A stretch of 20,012 nucleotides of DNA from Desulfarculales bacterium UBA696. Lineage in GTDB: Bacteria; Desulfobacterota; Syntrophobacteria; Syntrophobacterales; Syntrophobacteraceae. Position numbers and translations under genes: made by a program. Of the stretch, positions 1 to 6,573 are shown in pieces. Each line of letters begins with the position of its first letter. Position 1 is the first letter of the stretch. A model generated the notes under the pieces. The model ran no database searches. It saw only the letters and a program-made list of their open reading frames with translations, and was not told where the DNA came from. The stretch is from contig DBMO01000053.1 in assembly GCA_002298995.1 (NCBI GenBank), positions 1 to 20,012 of the forward strand, read 5' to 3'.

Positions 1-1209
1 ACAGCGGGAACAGTCACGGCAAATCAGACCGTTATGGTTAACGCCTCCTACACCGAGGGCGCGGTCACCAAGACGGCAAGCCAGAGCGTAACAATCGTTG
101 CTCCGGCGGTAACCCTGTCGAACATCGCGATCAGCGGCCCGGCTTCTGTAAACTCGGGCGCCAGCGCGACCTACAGCGCGACTGCTACCTACAGTGACGC
201 CACGACCAAGGCAGTAACGGCAACCTTCTCGCTTGGTTCGACCACCTATGCGACCATCACCGGCGCCGGTGCTCTTACAGCGGGAACAGTTACCGCAAAC
301 CAGACCGTCACGGTTAACGCCTCCTACACCGAGGGCGCTGTAACCAAGACGGCAAGCCAGAGCGTGACAATAGTTGCTCCGGCAGTGACTCTGTCGAGCA
401 TCGCGATCAGCGGCCCGGCTTCTGTAAACTCTGGCGCGAGCGCTACCTACAGCGCGACGGCTACTTACAGCAACGCCACGACCAAGGCAGTAACGGCAGC
501 CTTCTCGCTTGGTTCGACCACCTACGCGACCATCACCGGCGCCGGTGCTCTTACAGCGGGAACAGTCACGGCAAATCAGACCGTTATGGTTAACGCCTCC
601 TACACCGAGGGCGCGGTCACCAAGACGGCAAGCCAGAGCGTAACAATCGTTGCTCCGGCGGTAACCCTGTCGAGCATCGCGATCAGCGGCCCGGCATCGG
701 TTAACTCGGGCGCGAGCGCGACCTACAGCGCAACCGCCACTTACAGCAACGCCACGACCAAGGCAGTAACGGCAACCTTCTCGCTTGGTTCGACCACCTA
801 CGCGACCATCACCGGCGCCGGTGCTCTAACAGCGGGAACAGTAACGGCAAATCAGGCTGTTACGGTTAACGCCTCCTACACCGAGGGCGCGGTCACCAAG
901 GCGGCAAGCCAGAGCGTAACCATCACTCCCAAGACTTCGACCCTGTCGAGCCTGGCCATAAATGGCGCGGCATCGGTTGCGTCGGGAGCCACTTCAACCT
1001 ATACGGCGACTGCCACCTACAGTGACAGCACCACCAAGACAGTTACGCCGACCTGGTCGGTCACCCCGACGACCTATGCAAGCATCAGCACGGCGGGCGT
1101 GTTGACCGCATCGGCGGTTACCAGCAACCAAACCGTTACGGTTAACGCATCCTACACCGAGGGCGGCGTAACCAAGACGGCTACGAAGAGCGTCGGCATC
1201 ACCGCCAGT
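1..1209 (+). repeat. 276-bp tandem coding repeats (Ig-like units)
   Basis: Unit starts fall at 121, 397, 673 and 949, an exact 276-bp period equal to 92 codons. The stretch 1-120 is the tail of a preceding unit. DNA identity is very high between the first units and falls in the last one (949 onward). Bases 1-121 are identical to 553-673, two units downstream, including the unusual Met codon ('TVMVNAS'). The intervening copy at 277-396 has Thr there and several synonymous differences. This is the signature of block duplication or conversion of a two-unit (552-bp) segment. Confidence 0.93.
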
Positions 1210-1836
1210 TCGACCACCGGCGGGCTGATCTACCATGATGATTTCTCGACCGCCACCGCCAACGGCGCGCCGAACTGGGAAGTACTAATGGGTGCATGGG
1301 GAGGCGGAAGAGGACGGTACTGGTCGGGAATGCACCAGAATGACATTTCCCTGGTGACCATTCCCGCGCTGGAACAGTTTCAGACCGGAAGGCTCCAGAC
1401 CAACATGGCGCTGATGAATATCGAAAGTGATAACATACCGCACGGGATGATGATATTCAGCTACATTGACAGCGCCCATTACCGGTACGTCAACGTCAGG
1501 GCCCGCAGGATCATCATCGGCCAGGTTGGCGACTTCGAGGGAGTAAAGGGCGGCATTAAGGCTGCCGCGGCGGCCAGCCTCTCCCTGAACCGCTACTACA
1601 CGGTTCGCCTTGATCTTGACTCGGCCGGGAAAGCCAGCGTCTCTATCAATGGCGGTAGCAGCGATGATGATCATTCATCATCCACCAGTGCCGTGGCCAC
1701 TTACACCTTCCCCTCGGCCGTCACCGGCAGGGTGGGATATGGAGTACAGAAGGCCTGGACCCTGTTCGACGAGTTCTACGCCTGGGATGCCTCAGTGCTG
1801 GGAACATCCCCTGGAACAGGTGAAACTGACGACTAA
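1..1836 (+). CDS. Surface protein with tandem Ig-like repeats and lectin-like C-terminal domain (5' truncated by window)
   Basis: The reading frame is open from base 1, so the gene starts upstream; 611 residues are visible. From about residue 41 there are four consecutive 92-residue units with the pattern of bacterial Ig-like (Big_2-type) domains: a 'SGASATYSATATYS' strand, a 'TTYATITGAGALTAG' strand and a closing 'SQSVTI'. They follow the tail of an earlier unit. The first three full units are almost identical; the fourth (starting 'LSSLAINGAAS') is diverged. After the repeats, from about residue 407 ('GLIYHDDFST'), comes a roughly 195-residue non-repetitive domain. Its 'DDFST' start, Trp/Gly-rich strands and 'FDEFYAWD' end recall concanavalin-like/LamG-type jelly-roll domains. 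No sorting motif or membrane anchor is seen at the C-terminus (ends 'GTGETDD'). It is probably an exported adhesin or carbohydrate-binding surface protein; the substrate is unknown. A rho-independent terminator follows, so this is the end of its transcript. Confidence 0.88.
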   Translation, partial: TAGTVTANQTVMVNASYTEGAVTKTASQSVTIVAPAVTLSNIAISGPASVNSGASATYSATATYSDATTKAVTATFSLGSTTYATITGAGALTAGTVTANQTVTVNASYTEGAVTKTASQSVTIVAPAVTLSSIAISGPASVNSGASATYSATATYSNATTKAVTAAFSLGSTTYATITGAGALTAGTVTANQTVMVNASYTEGAVTKTASQSVTIVAPAVTLSSIAISGPASVNSGASATYSATATYSNATTKAVTATFSLGSTTYATITGAGALTAGTVTANQAVTVNASYTEGAVTKAASQSVTITPKTSTLSSLAINGAASVASGATSTYTATATYSDSTTKTVTPTWSVTPTTYASISTAGVLTASAVTSNQTVTVNASYTEGGVTKTATKSVGITASSTTGGLIYHDDFSTATANGAPNWEVLMGAWGGGRGRYWSGMHQNDISLVTIPALEQFQTGRLQTNMALMNIESDNIPHGMMIFSYIDSAHYRYVNVRARRIIIGQVGDFEGVKGGIKAAAAASLSLNRYYTVRLDLDSAGKASVSINGGSSDDDHSSSTSAVATYTFPSAVTGRVGYGVQKAWTLFDEFYAWDASVLGTSPGTGETDD

Positions 1837-1898
1837 AATGTAAACCTTAACTTCGAGCCGGCCCTCCAGGGGGTCGGCCCGCGAAACTGCTGGACGAA

Positions 1899-1930
1899 GG
1901 GCAGGGGCCGCAAGGCGCCTGCCCTTTTTT
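1899..1930 (+). terminator. Rho-independent terminator after the Ig-repeat gene
   Basis: GGGCAGG (1899-1905) pairs with CCTGCCC (1918-1924) across a 12-nt loop, followed directly by TTTTTT. It lies 63 nt after the stop of the surface protein gene and about 100 nt before radA, so it separates the two transcripts. Confidence 0.85.
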
Positions 1931-2028
1931 ACTTGCGACCAAATCCGTAATCAGCTGTTTTTTAAGCCCTTGGTCTCCCGTGTTCTTCGTGGTAAGAATT
2001 GCCGATCCCAAATAGAGGTTTTTTGCAG

Positions 2029-3420
2029 ATGGCCGACAGCAAATTGATCTACCGGTGCCAGCAGTGCGGCAACGTCAGCCCCAAGTGGATGGGCAGGTGC
2101 CCGGAATGCCGCAACTGGGACTGTTTTGCCGAAGAGGTAGCACACAAGGGACGCGAAAAGGCCGCCAAGCTTGCGAGGCACTCATCTCAGCCTGTGAGCC
2201 TCGAAGATATCAAGTCCGATGGCGAGACCAGGTATTATACCGGCATCGGGGAGTGGGACCGGGTGCTCGGGGGAGGCCTCACAAAGGGGTCCCTCGTGCT
2301 GCTTGCCGGCGACCCGGGGATTGGAAAATCCACCCTGCTGTTGCAGGCCCTTTCCAAAATGACCGGTGATGGTCCCGTCCTCTATGTCTCGGGAGAAGAA
2401 AGCCCGCGGCAGCTAAAATCCAGGGCCGGGCGGCTGGGTATAGCCTCGCGCGATTTGTATATCCTGCCGGAAACTTCGCTTGAGGCAGTCCTCGACGAAA
2501 TGGAAAAAAACCCTCCGCTGGTTTTGGCCGTCGATTCCATCCAGACCATGTACACTCGGCTCCTCGATGTTGCTCCAGGCTCGATCAGCCAGGTTCGCGA
2601 GTGCGCATCGAGGCTCATGAGGGCGGGCAAGGATGCCGGGGTGAGCGTATTCGTGATCGGGCATGTCACCAAGGAAGGCGCAATCGCCGGGCCGCGCGCG
2701 CTCGAACACCTTGTCGATACCGTGCTGTACCTGGAGGGCGACAGGACTCACACCTTCCGGCTTCTTCGGGCGGTTAAGAACCGGTTTGGCTCGACCAATG
2801 AAGTAGGGGTGTTCGAGATGAAGGAGAACGGGCTGGAGGAGGTCCCCAATCCTTCCCAGCTGCTGCTTGCCGAGCGCCCCATGGGAGTATCGGGGTCCGT
2901 TGTCGCCTGCTCCGTGGAAGGAACAAGGCCGATTTTGGTCGAACTCCAGGCCCTGGCCGGCGCAACCGGGTGGATGCAGCCCCGGCGAACCAGCATGGGA
3001 GTTGACACCAACCGCCTCTCGCTTCTTCTTGCCGTCCTCGAAAAAAAGGCGGGGTTCAATTTCGCCCAACAGGACGTATTCGTAAATGTGGCGGGTGGAG
3101 TGCGCCTGGTCGAACCGGCCACCGACCTCGCAATGACCACGGCCCTCATGAGCACCTATCTCGACAAGCCCCTTCCGGCGGACCTCGTGGTCTGGGGGGA
3201 AGTCGGGCTTGCCGGGGAAGTCCGGGGCGTCGGACATAGCGTGCTTCGGGCCGCGGAGGCTTGCAAGCTTGGATTTACGACATGTCTAATGCCGAAGAGC
3301 AACGCGGAGCGCCTCTCACAGGAGATGGACGCCAAGTGCATCGGAGTCCGGACACTTCAGGACGTCCTCCAGGTTCTTTTCGAGGGAATTGAACGGGCGC
3401 AGGGGAGGTCCCCTACATGA
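2029..3420 (+). CDS. radA: DNA repair protein RadA (Sms)
   Basis: RadA is a RecA-related ATPase that drives branch migration of recombination intermediates in the cytoplasm. The 463-residue product has the complete family layout. An N-terminal four-cysteine zinc finger (C10, C13, C24, C27) comes first, then a RecA-like core with Walker A GDPGIGKST (94-102), a Walker B-like LVLAVDS (164-170) and the RadA-specific KNRFG motif (250-254). A Lon-protease-like C-terminal domain lacks protease function ('GGVRLVEPATDLAM', 'WGEVGLAGEVRGV'). The ATG at 2029 is chosen because AGAGG lies 10 nt upstream and the protein then begins 'MADSKLIYRCQQCG', like typical RadA. A TTG at 1999 would add ten residues with no family support. 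The stop overlaps the next start (ATGA), indicating translational coupling. Confidence 0.97.
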   Translation: MADSKLIYRCQQCGNVSPKWMGRCPECRNWDCFAEEVAHKGREKAAKLARHSSQPVSLEDIKSDGETRYYTGIGEWDRVLGGGLTKGSLVLLAGDPGIGKSTLLLQALSKMTGDGPVLYVSGEESPRQLKSRAGRLGIASRDLYILPETSLEAVLDEMEKNPPLVLAVDSIQTMYTRLLDVAPGSISQVRECASRLMRAGKDAGVSVFVIGHVTKEGAIAGPRALEHLVDTVLYLEGDRTHTFRLLRAVKNRFGSTNEVGVFEMKENGLEEVPNPSQLLLAERPMGVSGSVVACSVEGTRPILVELQALAGATGWMQPRRTSMGVDTNRLSLLLAVLEKKAGFNFAQQDVFVNVAGGVRLVEPATDLAMTTALMSTYLDKPLPADLVVWGEVGLAGEVRGVGHSVLRAAEACKLGFTTCLMPKSNAERLSQEMDAKCIGVRTLQDVLQVLFEGIERAQGRSPT

Positions 3421-3857
3421 GCGTCGAATGCAAGTTCTGCCGCATCGTTTCAGGGGATCTTCCCGCATTCCAGGTTTTTGAAGACGATTGCTGCGCGGCG
3501 TTTCTCGACAACCGCCCCCTTTTTCCGGGACACTGCCTTCTGATTCCCAAAATTCATGCCGAGACCCTTGCAGAGTTGCCCGACCACCTCGTACAGCCGC
3601 TTTTCTCCAATGCCAGGCTGCTCTCGCGCGCTGTCGAAACAGCGATGGAAGCGGAAGGCTCTTTTGTCGCCATAAACAACAAGGTCAGCCAGAGCGTGCC
3701 GCACCTTCACGTTCATATCGTTCCCAGGAAAAGAAAAGATGGGCTGAAAGGGTTTTTTTGGCCGAGAAACCCCTACCGGGACGAAGAGCAGGCCGCTCAG
3801 ACCGCCGCCAGGGTGAGGGCAGCCATTGAGCGCCTGCGCTCCGGGGGCCGGAATTAG
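3417..3857 (+). CDS. HIT-family nucleotide hydrolase/transferase
   Basis: The 146-residue protein carries the histidine-triad motif HLHVHIV, with His96, His98 and His100. In this family these form the catalytic site that cleaves nucleoside phosphoramidates, AMP esters or dinucleoside polyphosphates. The N-terminal 'CKFCRIVSGDLPAFQVFED' and 'FPGHCLLIPK' segments are typical of bacterial HinT/HIT proteins. The start overlaps the radA stop by four bases. The ribosome binding site GGGGAGG (3402-3408) is 8 nt upstream and is partly enclosed in a small GGGG-AGGT-CCCC hairpin. C6 and C8 resemble the N-terminal Cys-x-x-Cys seen in zinc-binding HIT proteins, but the spacing is CxC. The physiological substrate cannot be read from the sequence. 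No strong terminator follows: GCGGG/CCCGC at 3891-3907 with a short CTTT is the only candidate. Confidence 0.93.
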   Translation: MSVECKFCRIVSGDLPAFQVFEDDCCAAFLDNRPLFPGHCLLIPKIHAETLAELPDHLVQPLFSNARLLSRAVETAMEAEGSFVAINNKVSQSVPHLHVHIVPRKRKDGLKGFFWPRNPYRDEEQAAQTAARVRAAIERLRSGGRN

Positions 3858-4006
3858 TGAACGGATTGGCCGAAGCGGGCGCGGGTGATCTTCCCGCCTT
3901 TCGTTGTGGATCCCCAGGTTATGGCGGGGTCTCCTGCGCGTGTTGTCCGATTGGTAATTTCCGCAAACTCTACTTAGCGAAGGTAAAAAGGTAAAGAGGA
4001 CAGAAG

Positions 4007-4136
4007 GGGTGGCCTGGATTCATATCCAGGCGCGAAGCCCAAGAAGTGAGGTCACCACGTCCAGTACCGTCTAGACTTCCGGCACCGCCGCAGAGCCTCT
4101 TGTGCTCGTGCACCCGGATATAAATCCGGGCCACCC
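4007..4136. repeat. Inverted pair of 24-nt hairpin elements with compensatory changes
   Basis: The left arm (4007-4030) and the reverse complement of the right arm (4113-4136) match at 21 of 24 positions (consensus GGGTGGCCYGGATT, then YATATCCRGG). Each arm is also its own hairpin: CCTGGAT-TCAT-ATCCAGG on the left and CCCGGAT-ATAA-ATCCGGG on the right, both with 7-bp perfect stems. The T-A pair in the left stem is C-G in the right stem, so pairing is kept. The 82 nt between the arms are not repeated in the window. No clear target-site duplication flanks the element and it carries no open frame. Confidence 0.8.
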
Positions 4137-4217
4137 ACTCATTGGGACCCACGACTTTTCATTTAGCGATAACACCAAATTGTTAGGATTTTTCTTTTGG
4201 GCAACACGCCGTCCTGG

Positions 4218-4311
4218 CCACGCCGTGGTCTCGACCGAAGGTCTCCAACTTTGTTACTAGCTCTCTTTGTAGACTTTTCGGGAGCAGATGGCACGGTCGG
4301 GAGAACGTGCC
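4218..4311. repeat. Dispersed hairpin element (GGTCTCCCGACC type), copy A
   Basis: Bases 4218-4253 contain GGTCTCGACCGAAGG followed by TCTCCAACTT. This matches 13154-13189 closely (GGTCCCGACCGAAGGGCTCCAACTT). Bases 4290-4311, read on the minus strand, give GGCACGTTCTCCC then GACCGTGCC. This is a near match to the hairpin at 13140-13161 and has a 6-bp GGCACG/CGTGCC stem. The two pieces are in opposite orientation, so this site looks like a rearranged or eroded copy of an intergenic repeat family. Confidence 0.6.
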
Positions 4312-4358
4312 GCAACTTGGGGGGCCGCGGACTCTGCGTCCTCTTCGGTGAAATAAGG

Positions 4359-4569
4359 CTTCATCTCGCGCGCGCGAGCACGAGGGTCCGCCGCAGTAAA
4401 TTTGACACAGGCAAGCGGCCTTCATCCCGCGCGCGCGAGCACGAGGGGCTCAAGGGCCAATCGCGGGAACGCGGCTAAGACTTCATCCCGCGCGCGCGAG
4501 CACGAGGGGGATTCCACCTTGCGCATTGCCCGGTTGCCCTCCTTCATCCCGCGCGCGCGAGCACGAGGG
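4359..4569 (-). CRISPR. CRISPR-like array: four 28-nt repeats, three 33-nt spacers
   Basis: Repeats lie at 4359-4386, 4420-4447, 4481-4508 and 4542-4569, an exact 61-nt period. The last three copies are identical; the first has one substitution. The intervening 33-nt segments (4387-4419, 4448-4480, 4509-4541) are unrelated to one another. On the minus strand the repeat starts CCCTCGTGCTC, has an alternating GCGC core and ends GGGATGAAG. CTCGC pairs with GCGGG around a GCGC loop, and the substituted copy changes a U-G pair to U-A, keeping the stem. A 28-29 nt repeat with 61-nt period and a terminal ATGA-type 3' handle resembles type I-E arrays. The minus-strand orientation also puts the degenerate copy at the leader-distal end, as is usual. 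No cas gene is in the window. There is no AT-rich leader: the upstream flank is the methyltransferase coding sequence. Alternative: a non-CRISPR tandem repeat. Confidence 0.72.
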
Positions 4570-5434
4570 TGGGCCAGCCTTCGATGTTTACTCTCCATGA
4601 TATCTCGTATCCGGGCCGGACCATTTCTTCGACCCGGTCGAGCACGCCTTCCAGAAATCCGCTCAGAACCACCCGCTCGTGACATTTCCAGGATTCTCCG
4701 GCGAGCACCTCTTTCAGCACGGGCCATTCAATGTTCATCACGAGAAGGTCGCAGGACGCGTTTAGCACACTCAATCTGTCCGCGCATATAAAGCCGAGCC
4801 GGTCGGACGTCTCGTTTTCCCGCGCGTTTCTTGCTGCAACCGAGAGTGCAAACGGGATGCAGTCCATGGCCCACGCCCGCTTAGCCCCTAGAAGGGCGCA
4901 CGCGATTGCAAGAATGCCCGTTCCGGTACCGAAATCGACGACTGTTCGTATCCGGATTTCCCGGTTGCCTGATTCCGGAGAAATCCCCTTATGCTCTTCG
5001 TCTCGGTCAAAAAGCCCGGAGATCGCCAGAAGGCACCCCCTTGTTGTGGGGTGCAGGCCGGAGCCGAATACGACCCCGGGGTCAATTCGGATCGGTATCG
5101 CGCCGGAACGTCCCCTAGGCAGCCCGGGGCTAGCCGCGGGCCTGATGGTGAACGGACCCACTTCCACGTCTTGCCCGGAAACATCCTGCCATTTGTCATG
5201 GGGCAGGCTGTATCGCGCGGTAAGGCGCCATTCCGGATTGGCTTTCAGCCAGGCCAAAATGTCATCTTGGATCTCTTCCCTGTAAAAAAGGTAGTAATAA
5301 GGCTGCTGCGGCCAAACCCCCGCCAGCCCACGGGTGGGAGGGGCGGGCAGGCGCCTGCCCCCCGTAACCTCGTAGACCTCGAGAAGTTTGTCTGGCCTAA
5401 TATGTTTGCGATCTCCAAACAAAATTCGTTCCAC
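4544..5434 (-). CDS. prmA: PrmA-like (ribosomal protein L11 methyltransferase family) SAM-dependent methyltransferase
   Basis: This 296-residue protein has the PrmA signatures. 'IDPGVVFGSGLHPTT' (117-131) corresponds to the family's DPGxAFGTGTHPTT. A SAM-binding loop 'VVDFGTGTGILAIA' (165-178) follows, then 'DLLVMNI' (229-235) and 'LSGFLEG' (257-263). PrmA trimethylates ribosomal protein L11. The N-terminal 100 residues are weakly conserved and there is a polar insert at about 143-162, so the target may differ. The start is a GTG at 5434 without a clear Shine-Dalgarno sequence, and no upstream ATG is in frame. Codons 290-296 (LVLARAG) and the TGA stop lie inside the leader-proximal copy of the CRISPR-like array; PrmA proteins often end in a Leu-Val-Leu strand, so the repeat encodes a family-like end. 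The gene diverges from the secreted-peptide cluster, 113 nt away. Confidence 0.85.
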   Translation of the reverse strand: MERILFGDRKHIRPDKLLEVYEVTGGRRLPAPPTRGLAGVWPQQPYYYLFYREEIQDDILAWLKANPEWRLTARYSLPHDKWQDVSGQDVEVGPFTIRPAASPGLPRGRSGAIPIRIDPGVVFGSGLHPTTRGCLLAISGLFDRDEEHKGISPESGNREIRIRTVVDFGTGTGILAIACALLGAKRAWAMDCIPFALSVAARNARENETSDRLGFICADRLSVLNASCDLLVMNIEWPVLKEVLAGESWKCHERVVLSGFLEGVLDRVEEMVRPGYEISWRVNIEGWPTLVLARAG

Positions 5435-5491
5435 CTGTTGACACGGAAGGGTTGGGACTTTACCTTGCGCACTAGTTGAAATTGAGTGCTG

Positions 5492-5521
5492 TTGATGGCA
5501 TGGAGAACTTAAGAGAATAAT
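5492..5521 (+). promoter_or_regulatory. Candidate sigma70-type promoter for the secreted-peptide cluster
   Basis: TTGATG (5492-5497) and AATAAT (5516-5521) are separated by 18 nt, 26 nt before the start codon of the first peptide gene. The TTGAYGGCA..AGAACTTAA part recurs upstream of the second peptide gene (from about 5857), so the block was duplicated with the gene. Prediction from consensus only. Confidence 0.45.
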
Positions 5522-5547
5522 TCTTTATTAGTATATAGGAGCAGAAA

Positions 5548-5805
5548 ATGAATAAAAGGTTTTTTTCCCGCCTCACGATAGTTGCGGTTGCTTTTACCCT
5601 GGTCATTGGTTTTGGAACATTCAACGCGGCAAAGGCCTTAACCGGAGAAAACGGCATGGGCTATAACCTTGCTCCCGGCCAGACAATTCTTATCGGGGCC
5701 GATTTCGCCGGCAACTCGGTTGGTGCGGCACGCAATGATGCGGATTCCAGGCCCCATGAATTGGTTTCGGATTCCTACGGCCTGCGGGGAACTTCACAGG
5801 AATAA
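5548..5805 (+). CDS. Small secreted protein, tandem paralogue 1
   Basis: An 85-residue protein I do not recognise. It starts at an ATG with AGGAG 6 nt upstream. Residues 1-30 form a clear Sec signal peptide: basic 'MNKRFF', a hydrophobic core 'LTIVAVAFTLVIGFGTF' and a cleavage site after AKA. The mature part is about 55 residues, has no cysteine and no membrane segment, and shares with its neighbours the pattern G-x-GY-x-L-x-PGQ ... N-S ... D-A-D-(S/A)-R ... YG-(L/M)-RGTSQE. Here the middle reads 'LAPGQTILIGADFAGNS'. Paralogues 2-4 follow on the same strand, with 106 nt between this stop and the next start. The function is unknown; it could be a secreted structural, signalling or antagonistic peptide. 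No processing, export or immunity gene lies next to it. Strong paralogue conservation supports it as a real gene. Confidence 0.88.
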   Translation: MNKRFFSRLTIVAVAFTLVIGFGTFNAAKALTGENGMGYNLAPGQTILIGADFAGNSVGAARNDADSRPHELVSDSYGLRGTSQE

Positions 5806-5911
5806 GATGGCAATCATAAACGAGTTCCACAATGTGCATTCGATAATTTAAAGCCGTTGACGGCAGACAGAACTTAATAGAGCGAATCTTTAACGTATAG
5901 AGGAGTTTAAA

Positions 5912-6175
5912 ATGAGCAAAAAGATTTTTTCCGGTCTTACGATATTCGCGGTTGCTTTCGCCCTGGTCTTTGGCCTTGGAACGTTCAACCCCGCAAAAGC
6001 GGTGCCGAGAGGGGACGGAGAAGGCTATAGCCTGCCTCCCGGCCAAAGCAACCTCTTTGGAAGCGATCAGGCAGGTAACTCAGCCGGGGTAATTGACAGA
6101 GACAGAGATGCGGACTCCAGGTCGCATGACTTCAATCAAGATATTTATGGAATGAGGGGAACCTCGCAGGAATAA
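5912..6175 (+). CDS. Small secreted protein, tandem paralogue 2
   Basis: This 87-residue paralogue starts at an ATG preceded by AGAGGAG (AGGAG at 5901-5905). Its signal peptide ('MSKKIFSGLTIFAVAF...', ending PAKA) and C-terminal 'YGMRGTSQE' are nearly those of paralogues 1 and 3. The central region differs: 'LPPGQSNLFGSDQAGNS', then an Arg/Asp-rich 'DRDRDADSRSHDF'. The 50-60 nt upstream also match the upstream region of paralogue 1, so the duplicated unit was about 364 bp and included the 5' untranslated region. There are no cysteines. Probably co-transcribed with its neighbours, though it may have its own promoter. Function unknown. Confidence 0.88.
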   Translation: MSKKIFSGLTIFAVAFALVFGLGTFNPAKAVPRGDGEGYSLPPGQSNLFGSDQAGNSAGVIDRDRDADSRSHDFNQDIYGMRGTSQE

Positions 6176-6271
6176 CGGGGCTGGCCCGAATCAATTAACA
6201 GCTTGCAGTTAAACGCAGTTAACAGCAGAGCTCAAGAGATTAATCTCAAGGCATATTCGAGGAGTTTCAAA

Positions 6272-6529
6272 ATGAACAGAAAATTCTTTCCCGGACTCGT
6301 GATAGTTGCAGTTGCTTTTACCCTGGTTCTTGGTCTCGGAACATTTGACGCGGCAAAGGCCGTGCCCGGAGAAAATGGCGAAGGCTATACCCTGGCTCCT
6401 GGCCAGAATAACCTGATCGGGGGCGATTTTGCCCATAACTCGGCGAGGATTCTCTGGTTCGATGCGGATGCCAGAGCTTTTGAATTTGCTCCCGATACGT
6501 ATGGACTGAGGGGAACTTCACAGGAATAA
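6272..6529 (+). CDS. Small secreted protein, tandem paralogue 3
   Basis: An 85-residue paralogue. The ATG at 6272 is chosen over an in-frame ATG at 6203 because GAGGAG sits 7 nt upstream and the product then begins 'MNRKFF', aligning with the other signal peptides (cleavage after AKA). The mature part keeps 'GENGEGYTLAPGQNNLIGGD', 'HNS', 'DADAR' and the invariant 'YGLRGTSQE'. The segment between NS and DAD ('ARILWF') is unique and more hydrophobic. The 5' region holds a perfect 12-nt palindrome GAGATTAATCTC (6236-6247), a possible operator. A terminator-like hairpin follows at 6574. Function unknown. Confidence 0.88.
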   Translation: MNRKFFPGLVIVAVAFTLVLGLGTFDAAKAVPGENGEGYTLAPGQNNLIGGDFAHNSARILWFDADARAFEFAPDTYGLRGTSQE

Positions 6530-6573
6530 GCGCCAGACCCGGCGGCTTCGGCGGGCTGAGCCGAAAATTACTC

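Larger units (their letters stand above)
3858..4358. other. Gene-free, repeat-rich intergenic region
   Basis: About 500 nt between the HIT gene and the CRISPR-like array with no credible coding sequence. It holds a weak terminator-like hairpin (3891-3910), a pair of inverted 24-nt hairpins (4007-4136), and two pieces of a dispersed GGTCTC/CGACCGAAGG element (4218-4253 and 4290-4311). Short open frames here cross these palindromes, have no ribosome binding sites and resemble no protein family. Confidence 0.7.

Noticed and set aside
1860..1930. tRNA or small RNA after the surface protein gene
   Set aside because: The structure is fully explained by a G/C stem with a T-tract (terminator); no cloverleaf can be drawn.
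2413..3237. 274-codon minus-strand open frame
   Set aside because: It is antisense to radA in a high-GC region; radA is complete and has all its motifs.
4007..4136. Insertion sequence
   Set aside because: Only 130 nt long, no transposase, and no target-site duplication visible; kept as a repeat only.
4402..4791. Plus-strand open frame with repeated 'ARAST/RAREHEG' peptides across the array
   Set aside because: The repeated peptide is only the CRISPR-like repeat read in different frames. There is no ribosome binding site, and the second half is antisense to the methyltransferase gene.
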